Shown in pieces: positions 11,681-23,348 of a DNA stretch of 64,000 bases. Under the pieces are notes generated by a model. The model made no database searches. It had not been told where the DNA came from and was given only the letters and a program-made list of their open reading frames with translations. Where the stretch lies: the NCBI GenBank assembly GCA_029783825.1, contig JAREIK010004279.1, positions 1 through 64,000 of the forward strand, written 5' to 3'. A program made the translations under genes and the position numbers. Origin of the DNA: Sapria himalayana. Its lineage: Eukaryota; Streptophyta; Magnoliopsida; Malpighiales; Rafflesiaceae. Each line of letters opens with the position of its first letter. The first letter of the stretch is position 1.

Positions 11681-14600
11681 TAGAGGTGTCAACCGGGCCT
11701 GCCCAGCCCTGCACGAGGCATGGTTCGGCCGTGCCTAGGCCTGCTCAGCATAGGATTTTGTGCCCGGGTAAGGCACAATTCGTGCCTAGCCGAGGCCAAC
11801 TGGGCCTCGTGTCGTGCTTGACCCGACATGGTTCGGTGGCACGTGGCACGGCCCGTCAACACGGGTCAGGGTCACACGCAGACCCGCACTCGCAGTCCTA
11901 GGCTCCTGGCTTCCCGCACTCTCACGAATCTCCGCTCACCCTCTTCCCTTAGTGACTCGTCCTAGCTTCCCACACAAAAAGACCACGGGTCGGGTCCAAT
12001 CAGACCCGACACGTGGTCCCGCCCGACCCGACCCAATTCCCCCCCAACAAGCAAGAAAAAAAATTTAAAATCTAGCCGTTGGATCTCGCCTCCAACTGCT
12101 GGTGGGTAGAATTCGACGACCCTCATGATTCTGTCCCCTAAAATATTAAAAAAATTTAAAAAAAAAAACAAAAAAAATACTTTTTTTAAAAAAAATTATT
12201 TTCTTTGATCTATAAAATTCTCTCACATCTCTATAACATTTATGTTTTTCATAAACATTTATTTTCTTAAATCTCACATTTTTACTCTCTCAAGACTCTT
12301 GCTCCTCTCTCTCGGAAATCAGGATTTCATCATTTGGCTCGGCTTTTAGGGAATTTCAACTTGGGTTTAGAGTTTTGAGCTAGACTGTGATGCACCGTGC
12401 ACATGATCGACCTCACTACTTTACCAGCTAATTTATTTTAAGATTTTTTTTACTCTCTCTCTCGTCTTAAATAGTTAAATTTAAAATCTATCATCTAGTC
12501 TCTACATAAGTGTATAGTTTAATATAAATCCTAAAAAATGATAAATACTAATGAAACATATTTAAATTTAGAAAATGAAAATATTATACAAAGGTCTGAG
12601 GTTGCTAAAATTTTGGTTTCTCCAGTCGTCTCAACCCAAACATCTAAAAAATAAAAAATTTGGACTTCTGTAGTTTAAACTCATTTTATTATAATAAAAC
12701 AAAAAAAATGTTAGGGGTGAGGAAGAAGAAATGACATAGTATAAATATTGTATGAGAAATTTAACTTGTAAGAGTTCGTTTAGGACTGGGCACCTTAAGA
12801 GACATGCTGAATTATGTACAAAAAAATATGGTTCATTAGATCTTAGGCAAATCCAAGTTAGCACTGTAATTTTTGAGACTGGATCGAGTTTAGTCTCAAA
12901 GTTTACTCTCTTCATATACTCTAGTGAGTTGGGTAGGGACGGCATGACCAGACTTATCACATTGATGAGTCTTCCGATCAGATTTTCAGAAGATCCAAGG
13001 GTAGTACGTATAATGCAAATATATTTTCAGCCTGCTTATCGTAGGATTCCTAGGTCCACATCTAGGAATGACATACTAAAATTGTATAAGTTAGAAAAAT
13101 AAAAAATAATTAATGAATTTATGACATATAGTGGAGTGGTGTCCGTGACATCCGATATCTGGACAAGTCACGATGAATCGTATTATGCATGTCTCACTAC
13201 ACTATGTAGATTCTAACTAGACTATAAATAAAAAAAATTATAAGATTCTTCGTCATCATGATGGACTGATCATTTTTGAGTGTATGATGAAAATCTTTAG
13301 AGAATATAAAATTCAAAATAAAATTTTTAGTATCACATTTGATAATGTATCTAATAATGAAATAGTGATTAACATGTTTGTTAGGAATAATAGAGACGCA
13401 CCATTAGGAGAGATCTTTCATGTCAGATGCATATATCACGTGATTAACCTGATTGTACAAGTGGGTATGAAGGTGTGTTCCCCCGCGTTGGATAATATAC
13501 GTAATGCACTAAAATATATTTTTACTTCTCGCAGACTACAAGAGTTTGGTAGTCTCTGTTTGTCTGTGTATCTTAAGAAGAAGAAATTTCAATCGGATGT
13601 AAGATACCATTAGAATTACACGTACCTAATGTTGGAGTCATGTGTTGGATACAAATACGTGATATCCGACTATGTCAATAGTAAGAGTGACGAACTTATT
13701 ATTAATGACGAACTTATTATTATTGACACTGACTTGGTTTCAGGAATTTCATTTATGAAATTCCTAAATATTTTTTGACACGACGAACATGTGTTCGTTG
13801 GTTTATACTCTCACGATTTGCATTGCACTCAGGTGCATATGCAATATTAGTAGTATGTTTAAGAAGTATTGAGCTGACCCGACACTTAGTCATATGGTTG
13901 CAAAGATGCAAACCAAGTACTTAAAGTACAAGTTCACCGTTCCATCTATTTATTACCTCGTTGCATGCATGGACCCTAGGGTTAAGGTGGAAGGGGTAGA
14001 AAATACCATGACTTACATTTCCTCCTGCTTGAATCTGAAAGATCTACCTGAAGGGTTCATTCACGAGAAGTTAACTGATCTGTGCACATACTACGATACT
14101 AGGTATGATGGTGGTAGTGGTAGTAGTGAGATTGTGATTACGGACATGGATATATTGTTCGGAGATGATGATTTTTTTATTCAATTAGCGAGGGAGAAAT
14201 ATCGGGGTGGACCGTTATATAGGAGTGAGCTTTCTCGGTACTTAGATACCGATTACTGCTTAATCCTATCACATTCTGATACTAAGAATCTTGATATAAT
14301 ACAGTAGTGTAAATCATATGAGTTCACATTTCTCATGTTATCTAGGATGATACGGGATCTACTGACTATTCCGGTGTCAAGCGTAGCATTAGAGTTTATT
14401 TTTTCTGTTGCAGTGAATGTGATTTCAGATATGAGATCGAGAGTACGTCTAGATATTATTAAGTCCTTAGCCTGTTTGAAGGATTGGGAAGATTTGAGGT
14501 TTAGCATCAATGATCGTGTTGAAGCTGGGACAAGGTCTGCATCCACATCCACTGCGAAAGTAGATGAGTTGATTATTGATGATGATAATCCATATGATAG

Positions 14601-15359
14601 TGATATTGATGTTGTGGTTGATGATACTCATGATATACTGATTGATGATTGATGATGATCAACTATTTTTTGATTTCGATGTTTTGTTTTTTATTGATTG
14701 TACATTTTATTTTCACGTTACGTTGAAACTTGAAACATATATTTGCTTGGTTCGGTATCTATTGGCTGATTGGTCATTTTTCATTTGGCTTGTTTTTATT
14801 TTTTTGACTTTATAATTTTTTTTAAGGAAACTTTTTTATTTATTTTTTTATTTAAAATTTTCATTTAAAAATTAAAACTCTATAATTTAATATTTTAATT
14901 CTAATAAATTATAATCTAAATTTATTTTAAATTATAAAAAAAATTTAGACTCTATTAATATTTTTAAGTTACAAATTTTTAATAATTGTCAATTTATCAA
15001 TTTAAATATTAAACTTTAAAATTTATTTATATTATATTTTTAATAAAATAATTTAAACTTTGTAATTTATTAAATTTTTAACAATTTTCATTTTATAAAT
15101 TTAATATATTATACATTATCTATATATAATATAATATATATTTTATTTAAACTAAGATATAAAACTTTAAAAATTTAAAAATTAAAAAAAAAATTGTTAA
15201 ACTAGGTCCGTACTGGACTAGTTTGGCCAGTACGGTTTGATTTCGCTCGACTGGACCTGACTTTGATAAGTCATGCCTTGCCCGGCACGAAAGCATGCTC
15301 GTGCTCTAAAAAAATGGGCCTGGCCTGGCCGGGCCGGGCCGGCCCATTTGACACATCTA
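11681..15359 (+). mobile_element. hAT element A, full-length but inactive (3679 bp)
   Basis: Left end TAGAGGTGTCAACCGGGCC, right end 'ggcccatttgacacatcta', with a perfect 8-bp TSD CACATGTC at 11673-11680 and 15360-15367. Layout: left GC-rich block (11681-12120) containing two inverted repeats, an AT-rich leader with CT runs, transposase at 12722-14652, an AT-rich tail, then the right GC-rich block (15200-15359). Size and structure fit an autonomous hAT element. It sits inside older element C and is one of the two best-preserved copies in the window, with I. Confidence 0.95.
12722..14652 (+). pseudogene. hAT transposase of A, broken
   Basis: Reading from 12722, the protein starts with an acidic EEE run and a BED-type zinc finger (Y-K-Y-C ... 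GHLKRHAELC, about 12735-12815). It goes on through 'TSDIWTSHDESYYACL' (about 13145-13200), 'TFDNVSNNE' (about 13335), 'IYHVINLIVQ' (about 13430), 'MDPRVKVEGVEN' (about 13970) and a C-terminal dimerisation block (14335-14480; 'SSVALEFIFSVA', 'ACLKDWED'), ending in an acidic tail. It is inactivated by a TAG just after the finger start, several frameshifts (the readable pieces lie in three frames) and a TAG at about 14305 where related copies have Trp. The hAT transposase would cut and paste the element. Product identity is secure, activity excluded. Confidence 0.9.
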
Positions 15360-15393
15360 CACATGTCTTACCATTCATTTTGTAAATTTAAAA

Positions 15394-15727
15394 TAGAGGT
15401 GTTAAACGAGCCAGACAACTCAGGCCCGGCAAGACATAGTCCGGACCCATCTCTGTGCTCGTGTTGGCCCAGCTCACGACTTGTGTCGTGTCGTGTCTAG
15501 GTCTACCAGGCCTCATGCTGGGCCAGGCACGACCTGGTACCCTAGCCCAAGGGTATATGAATTCGGCTCGACTGAACCATTCCCCACCCCCCCAGCTATG
15601 CAGGGATAATGAGTCGTGCCGGGCTGGCTATGCTTAAGCCATATAGTGCCAGGCATGACACGGTGGCATGATTGGGTCACCTAAAATTGAACCAGGCCCG
15701 CCTGGGCTGACATGTTTGACATCTTTA
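15394..15727. mobile_element. hAT-type MITE B (334 bp)
   Basis: Left end TAGAGGTGTTAAACGAGCC, right end 'tgacatgtttgacatcttta'. A perfect 8-bp TSD ATTTAAAA lies at 15386-15393 and 15728-15735. It lies 26 bp to the right of the A insertion (plus TSDs), also within C. Its left arm is closely related to the left arm of H ('ctcacgacttgtgtcgtg', 'ctaggtctaccaggcctcat'), so B is probably a deletion derivative of an H-type element. Confidence 0.93.
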
Positions 15728-15735
15728 ATTTAAAA

Positions 15736-16850
15736 TAAAAATTTAATAAAAAAAGTATAAGATTTCTTAAGATCCTCTATTCTCATTATGACTCTCTGTC
15801 ATATATGAGTGTATGCCGAAGATTTTTATGGAATATGATATTCATGATAAAATATTTAGTATTGTTTTTAATAATATTGCTAATAATAGAATAACTATTA
15901 ATATATTTGTTAGAACCATAAGAAATAAGTTATTAGGTAAAATTTTTTATATTACGTATGTGTAACATAATTAACTTGATAGTACATATCAAAATAAAAT
16001 ATATTTTTTTTATATTAGAAAAAATAAAAAATTTACTAAAATATCGTAGGATGCCTAACAGGTAACAATAGTTTACTGTTTAGTCTTTGTTAGTCTATGA
16101 GCCTAAAAAAATCTAAACAGATATAAAATAACATTAGAATTACACCTACAATATGTTGGAGTTATGTGTTGCCTATCAACATGTGATATTTAACTATGTT
16201 ATTAATAAAATTAACATGCTCATTATAAATGATTTATACTACGATATGATTTTTTTATGAAATTTTTAAATATTTTTTATGATATGACGAACATATATGT
16301 TTATGTATACATTTCTATCATTTGTATTATATTTATGTGCATATGTAATATTAATTACATTTTTATTATGTATAAATGTCATCATGCATTGAGTATCATA
16401 GTTATTGAGATAGTACAGACATAGTCATCATATTTAAAGATGATAACTTTTTCATTGAGTTAGCCAGAGACAAATTATGGGGTAGTGCGTTGAATAAGAG
16501 CAAACTATCTCGGTATTTAAATACTAATTATTATTTTATTCTTTCACATAATAATAATTTTGACATTTTGCTTTGGAATAAATCATATAAATCCACATAT
16601 ATCGTGACCCCTTCGGTATCTAGCATAGTATCAAAAACACTTGCATGCATGTACTTAAAAGATTTGAAATTGGACTTTTAAGATAAGATGTAATAAATAA
16701 TAACAGATGATGATTCACGGAGAAATAAAAAATCGAGGTTTTTATTGTCACAACTAATGATATCTTCAGATGTATACATGAGACACTTTCATGAAGATGA
16801 TAATTTACATCTATATCTGCACTACCATATCAATTGATAACTCGTATAAT
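15736..16850 (+). pseudogene. hAT transposase of C, C-terminal part
   Basis: Continuation of the C transposase after insertions A and B. Landmarks: 'SIVFNNIANN' near 15860-15890 (second catalytic-region motif, D changed to N), 'LSRYLNTNYYFILSHNN' (16505-16560), 'ILLWNKSYKS' (16565-16595) and 'TLACMYLKDLKLDF' (16635-16680), then an acidic tail. Stops and small deletions are frequent. H was inserted just beyond it at 16926. Confidence 0.75.
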
Positions 16851-16938
16851 TTTTGATTTTTTTTATATGATATTATATTGACATTGTCATTTTTTTGTTT
16901 TTGTCATTTATTTATGAAGTATCATTTAGATGTGTCAA

Positions 16939-18546
16939 TAGATGTGTCAAACGGGCCTAGCCATGCATAAGATGATTCATTGTGACTTATCCAGATATCG
17001 GACGTCACGGACACCACTCCACTATATGCTAAAAATTCATTAATTATTTTTTATTTTTCTAACTTATATAATTTTAGTATGTCATTCCTAGATATAGACC
17101 TAGGAATCCTATGATAAGTAGGCTGAAAATATGTTACCGACACCACTCCACTATATGCCAAAAATATACATAGTGACTGGTGAGACATGCATAAGATGAT
17201 TCATCGTGACTTGTCCAGATATCGGACATCACGGACACCACTCCACTATATGCCAAAAATTCATTAATTATTTTTTATTTTTTTAACTGATACAATTTTA
17301 GTATGTCATTACTAGATGTGAACCTAGGAATCCTATGATAAGCATGCTGAAAATATGTCTGTATGATACGCACTATCCTTGGATCTTCCGAAAATCTGAT
17401 CGGAAGACCCATCAATGTGATAAGTCTGGTCATTGCCGTCCCTACCCAACTCGTTAGAGTATATGAAAGGAATAAACTTTGAGATTAAACTTGATTCAGT
17501 CTCAAAAAATGCAATGACAAGTTGGGTTTGCCTAGGATCTAATGGATCATGTTTTTTGATGTATAATTCGGCATACCTCTTAAGGTGATCAGTTCCAAAC
17601 GAACTCTTACATATTAAAAGTCTCATACAATATTTGCACTGTATCATTTCTTCTTCCTCACCCCAAATATTGTTTTGTTTTATTATATAAAATGTGTCCA
17701 AACTACAGAAGTCCTAATTTTTTATTTTTTAGAAATTTGGGTTGAGACGATTGGGGAAACCCAAAGTTTCAGCAGCCTCAGATTTCTGTGTATATTTTCA
17801 TTTTCTAAATTTAAATATATTTCATTAGTATTTGTTATTTTTTAGGATTTTTATTAATCAGGACACTTATTTAGAGACTCGAGGATAGATTTAAAATTTA
17901 TCTATTTTAGGTCTGGAGGAGAGACTAGAGAGAATGAAAGTAAAAAAACTTAAAATAAATTACCCGGTAAAGTAGTGAGATCGATCACGTGCACGGTGCA
18001 CCACAGTCTAGCTCAAATTCAAAACCCAAGTTGAAGATTCCCAAAAAGACAAGCCAAATGATGAAATTTCTACTTCTCAAGTCCCGAGAGATGAGCAAGA
18101 TTTTTGAGAGAGAAAATATGAGAGTTAAGAGAAAATATTTATGAAAAACATAAATATTATAGAGAGGGGTGGTGGAATTTATAGATTTAAGGAAATTTTT
18201 TTTTAAATCATTTTTTTGATTTTTTTTAATTTTTTTTTAATTTTTTAGGGGGCAGAATCATGAGGGCCGTTGCATTCTGCCCCTAGCCATTGGAGGCGAG
18301 ATCCAACGGCTACAAATTAATTTTTTTTTATTTTTTATTTGCTCGTTGGGGGGGAGGGCGAATCGAGTCGGCTGCTGGGGACCGCTGGTCGGGTGGATAT
18401 GATTGGACCCGACTCGCGCTTTTTTTGCGAGAAGGGGAAAATCCTGTGCCGGGTGTGCTGTGCCAAGGGCCACCGAGCCGTGCCTTACCCGGGTACGGGA
18501 TTTTCCCGTGCCGGGCCGGCCCCTCCCCGCCCGGTTGACACCTCTA
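16939..18546 (-). mobile_element. hAT element D, internally deleted, inside the TIR of H
   Basis: Left end TAGATGTGTCAAACGGGCC (16939), right end 'gcccggttgacacctcta' (18546). It splits the 12-bp left terminus of H: 'TAGATGTGTCAA' lies before D and 'GTGTCAAACGAG' follows it, giving a 7-bp duplicated GTGTCAA. Transposase orientation is minus. The 3' half of the transposase is missing, and the left terminus runs after only about 20 bp straight into N-terminal coding sequence. This is the classical structure of a non-autonomous deletion derivative. Part of the coding region is also duplicated. Confidence 0.88.
16962..17720 (-). pseudogene. Truncated hAT transposase of D, N-terminal half, partly duplicated
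   Basis: Minus-strand reading from about 17700 gives an acidic GEEEEM start and a BED finger (QCKYCMRLLICKSSFGTDHLKRY; about 17645-17575), then the conserved 'ELGRDGNDQTYHI' segment with a frameshift (about 17450). Between 16962 and 17360 the region around 'DIWTSHDES' is present twice with a period of about 224 bp, plus a third short piece at 17135-17160. The catalytic second half and the dimerisation domain are absent. In the finger the first Cys pair and the HLKR part are kept. Confidence 0.85.
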
Positions 18547-18720
18547 GTGTCAAACGAGTTGGGTAGCTCAAGCACGGTCCGACTCTACCGTGCTTAGCCC
18601 AACACGGCAGGATCAAACCCGTGCTCGTGTCCATGCTGGGCCAGCTCACAGCATGACTTGTGTCCTACCGTGCCTAGGTCTACCAAGCCTCATGTTGGGC
18701 CAAGCACGGCTTGGTACCAT

Positions 18721-19458
18721 TAGTGGTGTCAACCGGGCCAGGCTGGCCAGGCCTGGCACGAGGCACGACACGATTCAGCCGTGCCTAGGCTTGCATGGCA
18801 CGGGAATTTCCAATGCTCGGGCTAGTGTCGTGCCCGACCACGGCACCAATCTTGTCATGCCGTGCCGAGCCCAATTGGGCCTCGTGCCGTGCCTAGCCCA
18901 ATATGGTACCGTGGTCCGTTGGTATGGTACATTGGCACGAGCCAAAAAACTAATTTTTTAAAAAATTAGGGTTTCGAGCGGGCTGGCGGCGTGGCTGTGC
19001 GACGGCGTGCCCCGAAACCTTAATTTTATTAAATTAGAGGTTCGACGCACGGGACCCTTCGACGCGCAGCCAAACCCCTAATTTTTTTTATATTAAGGGT
19101 TCGGCCTGACAAGGCCGAACCTGACGGATTCATGCCGCATGCCCGTGATGGGCTGACCTCCACAAAATCATGCCGGGCCAGGCATGACACGGTACAGTCA
19201 AGGATTAAAATATCAAATTTAGGATATATTAGTACTTGGATTTTACGGATATATCGGATATATCTGTGGTATTTATATATGAGCACCAATCAAGGAAATA
19301 TATCAATCTTTAAATATATCGATACTTAGAATTTACGGATATATCGAAATTTTTTATCATTGGGTACAGTAACCGTGTCGTGTTTGACTCGACACGAAAG
19401 CACGATCGGGCCGGGTAAAAATAGGCATGTTGGCTTGGCACGTCCCATTTGACCTCTA
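18721..19458. mobile_element. hAT-type MITE F (738 bp) inside H
   Basis: Left end TAGTGGTGTCAACCGGGCC, right end 'cgtcccatttgacctcta'. A perfect 8-bp TSD GGTACCAT lies at 18713-18720 and 19459-19466; the target was a GC-rich word in the left arm of H. The centre (18950-19110) has alternating 'aaaattagggtttcg' and 'ccctaattttt' units also seen in MITE M. It is itself interrupted by MITE G. No coding region. Confidence 0.93.
19199..19362. mobile_element. MITE G (164 bp) inside F
   Basis: An AT-rich insert in the GC-rich right arm of F. It is bounded by a perfect 8-bp direct repeat GGTACAGT (19191-19198 and 19363-19370). Ends are CAAGGATTAAAATATC and, read inward from the right, CAATGATAAAAAATTTC, an imperfect inverted repeat. 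Interior 'ttacggatatatcg' occurs twice. The 8-bp duplication and CA..TG ends suggest a hAT-type MITE of another family. Confidence 0.85.
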
Positions 19459-20358
19459 GGTACCATGGCTCGAGGGCATGATATTTTGGCACGACCCGAA
19501 TTGTCCCTTGCTCCTGCCGGCCCTCCCTCCACCCCACCTTGACGCTCAATCCAAAGCTCGACAGATCCAAATTTCATTTTGTCCCGTAACTGACCCAACC
19601 CATTTGTCTTTTTTCCCCATGCTAGCTTGAGCCCGATGGTTCTAGAAGTCAAAGCTTTTGGAACCTATGACCGTTTGAGTCGATTTGACAGTCTAATTGA
19701 CCTTAACGATCCAAAAAAATTTTCAAATCTTGACCTTTGGATTTTTGCCAAATGACTAGGAGGTAGAGTCCAATGACCATAAGGATTCTTCCCCAATTCT
19801 TTTTAAAAAAAATCTTTAAAAAACCAACAAAATTTGTTTTTTTATATTCTTTTCAATATCTATAACCCTCCTATTCATTAATTTTATGTTTTTAGCATTG
19901 CTCTCTCTCATATTTCTCTCTTCTCTCTCTCTCTCTCTCTGTCTCCTCCCGACTTTTGTTTTTTTCTCTCGTTATTTGTTTTTGGGACATAGGTAAGGAT
20001 TGTGGGATGGCGTGTAGTGCGGACATCAAAAAGGCAAAATTATTTTACGCATTATGGTTTACTGTATTTTTCTTATTGTTTAGTTGTTATGTTTTATTTT
20101 TAAACTTATTTAATTATATTTTAATATAGAATATAATTAATAAAGCAAATACAAAATAAAAATGATAACTAATAATTTTAATTATGAAAATAAAATTAAT
20201 TATAATATAAATAATAAAAATTATATGGAAAGGTTCGAGGCCATGGAAACTTTGATTTTTCTGGTTGTCTCGATCCAAATATCTAAAAATTAAAAATCTA
20301 AAAGAACATTAATAGTTTAGATTTAATTTTATATAATATAACAAAAAAAAATTAAAGG

Positions 20359-22170
20359 TGCCGAAGAAGAATTAGTACAGTACAAATATAATAAAAAAGA
20401 TTTAAACTGTATGAATTCGAGTGAGAGTGGGTACCTTAAGAGACATGCTGAACTATACACCAAAAAATATTGTGCATTAAATCTTAGGCAAAACCAACTC
20501 AGCATTGGATTCTTTGAAATTGGATTCAGTTTAGCCTCAATGTTAATCTCTTTCATATACAATGAGTTAAGGAGGGAAAAATGGCTAAACTGATCACCAC
20601 GATAAGTTCTTTCGATTATGTTTTCAGAGGATCCAATGATAGTCAGTATTATGCAAACTTATTTTAGCTTGCATATCATATGATTTTTAGGTCCACATCT
20701 ATGAACGATATACTAAAATATTATAATTTAAAATAATTATAATTAATAAATTTAGGAATTATAGTGGACTGGTATCCGTGATCCGATATCTGACAAGTCG
20801 TAATGATATATCTTATGCATGTCTCACCATCCACTATGTAAATTCTAAATGGATACTAAATAAAAATATATTAGGATTCTTAGAGATTTTTCATCCTTAT
20901 GATGATCCGATCATTTATCAGTACATAATAAAAATTTTTAGAAAATATAATATTTAAAATAAAATATTTAATATCACATTTGATATGTATCTAATAATTA
21001 AGTAACCATTAACATATTTATTATGATTATTAGAGATGAACCATTATGAGAGATTTTCTACGTTAAATGTATGTGTCGCGTCATCAACCTCATAGTATAA
21101 GTGGAGATGAAAGTTATTTCTCCTGTTTTAAAAAACATACGGAACTCACAAAAATTTTTTCACATGCCTCACAGACAAAAGGAGTTTGATAATATCTATT
21201 TGTCTACGAGTTTAAAGAAGAAATTATAATCAAATGTGAGACGTTAGAATTGCACATACTTTATGTTGGAGTCATGTGTTGAATACGAATACGTAATATG
21301 ACTACATCAATAGTAAAAGTGACGAACTTATTATTAATGATATTGACTAGGCTATAAGAATTTTATTTATTAATTTGAAGATTTTTTATGACACGACGAA
21401 CATGTATTTTTGTTTATTTTTCATGACTTGTATTATACTCAGGTACATATGTAATATTAGTAGCATATTTAAGAAATTCAAAGATAACCCGACACTTAGT
21501 TATATGATTGTCTAGATGGAAATTAAATACTTAAAGTAATGGTATATCATTCTATCTCTTTATTGTTTGGCTACAAGCATGGATCCTAGGGTTAAGGTAG
21601 ATGAGATAGAAAATATTTTAACATACATATTCTCATGCATGAACTAGAAAAACCAACATGAAAGGTTCATTCACAAGAAGTTGGCTGAGCTTTTTAAAAA
21701 ATTTACGATACTAGATATTGTGGTAATAGTAGTGACGTTCTGAGTACGAGCATGGATACCATATTCGCAGACGATGACTTTTTCATTCAGGTAGCAAGAG
21801 GGAAATGATGGGTGAACCGCCAAATAGGAGTAAATTGTCTTGGTATTTAGATATAAATTTCTACTCAATCTTATCACAATTCAATAATAAGAATCTTGAT
21901 ATTTTATAGTAATAGAAATTATATAAGTTCTCTTATCCCGTGCTATCTAAGATGACATAGGTTTTAATTTCTTCGATATCGAGCGTAATATTGGAGTTTG
22001 CTTTTTTTATTGCAGTGAATATGATTTCAGATAAGAGATCCAGATCATGGAAATTATTGAGATATTAGTATGCATGAAAGATTGTGAGGATTCGTGCTTG
22101 GGCATTCAGGATCATGCTGGGACTACAGCAAAAGCGGAAGAATTGATTGTCAATGATGATTTGTAGATAT
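20359..22170 (+). pseudogene. hAT transposase of H, broken
   Basis: Same order of blocks as in A: BED-finger relic with 'GYLKRHAELYTKKY' (20430-20470), 'ALNLRQNQLSIGFFE', a degenerate 'DIW.KS' site (about 20780), 'MDPRVKVDEIEN' (about 21580), 'MDTIFADDDFFIQVARGK' (about 21750-21805) and a C-terminal relic with 'AVNMISDKRSRS' (about 22010-22050). It is disrupted by many stops and indels, including TAG TAA TAG in place of the Trp-containing ILQWWK stretch (about 21905). It is more decayed than A or I, less than C. Confidence 0.8.
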
Positions 22171-23348
22171 TGATAACAATTGATGACTGATATGCGAATG
22201 AGATTGAGACATTGATGATTAAGCTAAGCGCCTGAGCCTACTTTCCTGCCTATGGCTTACTCTATTAATACACTAATATTGATATCATTTTTATTTTTAT
22301 TTATCTTTTTTAGATTGACATTGTCTTTTTTTTTTTTTTGTTATTTTACTTTGAGGCTTGAATCTTCATTTGTATTTTTGTGTATATTGCTTTATATTAA
22401 TATTTTAGTTTTATTAATTCAGTCACTGTTAGTTTTAAAATTTTAGTTTTTATACTATATTTTATGTTTTATTTAATTTAATAAATTAAAAATTAAATAA
22501 ATAATTAATTAATTTAATTTTAATTTTAATTTAACTATAAACTATTTTAAGTGTTAAATATTTAAAATTTAAATTTTTTAATAATTTTGAATTCTATGTT
22601 ACAAATTTTTTTATCTGCCCGAACCCAGCCCAGATGGACAATCCCAATGGATAAATCCCACCCAAAACCTAGCCCGAATGGGCCAGATCTGGCTTGTCCA
22701 GGCATGTCTCGACCCGGCTTCATCACAGTCGGGCTGACTGTCGATGGGCCGGGTCGGGTTGACTGTGATGAAGTCGTGCCTGGTATGGCACGACACGGTG
22801 ACCTACTTTGACACTTATAGTGTCATTATGATTCATATACTATTGCACTTATTATCTTATAAAATATGATTTATTTTATTGTATGTTATAATTAAGTATC
22901 AATGTGTGTATCATATTCTATTTTTGGTTATGTAATATATTAGATTTTTTATTTGAGGTGACTGCGATTGTGATTGTCATTTTTTTTATTATTTTATTTA
23001 TTTTAACTATTTGAATTTTGAAACATAATACTTTTAATAAATAATTAAATAAAAAATTTAAATTTAAAATTATTTTAAATTTTATTTTAAATTCTATTTT
23101 TTGTCCCAGACCAAAAATTGACACAATCCATCATGAACCTACATGTCCCAGCATGACCTAGCATGGCTTGGCACTAATGCAAGCCAAATGAGTCATGTTG
23201 GGCCTTATGTTTGGTAGCCATGCCATGTCGGGCATGCCAAGAGATCCATCACATGCCATGTGCGACATGACACCGGTGGCACGGCTGGGCCTCATAGAAA
23301 TGGGTCGTGCCGGCATGACATAACTTGTTTGATACCTCTATATTCACT

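Larger units (their letters stand above)
16927..22819 (+). mobile_element. hAT element H, interrupted by D and F
   Basis: Left end TAGATGTGTCAA at 16927 and right end 'ctactttgacacttata' at 22819. TSDs GTATCATT (16919-16926) and GTGTCATT (22820-22827) differ at one base. Its own sequence is 16927-16938, 18547-18720, 19467-22819. The left GC-rich arm is 18547-19660 minus F. The transposase is in plus orientation. The right GC-rich arm is about 22610-22819. It is inserted in the 3' part of element C. Confidence 0.88.
10104..23340 (+). mobile_element. Old hAT element C, host of the nest
   Basis: Left end TAGAAGTATCAAGTGGGCC at 10104. Right end 'ttgtttgatacctcta' finishing at 23340. Flanks TAATTACT (10096-10103) and TATTCACT (23341-23348) agree at 6 of 8 bases, a plausible aged TSD. 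Its own sequence is 10104-11680, 15368-15393, 15736-16926 and 22828-23340; the rest is later insertions A, B and H. Excising A with one TSD copy restores a run (...catcattCACATGTCttaccattcattttgtaaatt...) that aligns with the same position in H and A, so the interruption is certain. The plus-strand transposase is heavily decayed. Confidence 0.85.

Noticed and set aside
18258..18961. Several Pro/Gly/Arg-rich frames on both strands
   Set aside because: They lie in the GC-rich arms of hAT elements D, H and F and change frame between copies; composition alone explains them. The same holds for frames at 1202-1903, 6005-6375, 8719-9245, 11635-12171, 15273-15637, 49105-49463, 57066-57282 and 60155-60554.
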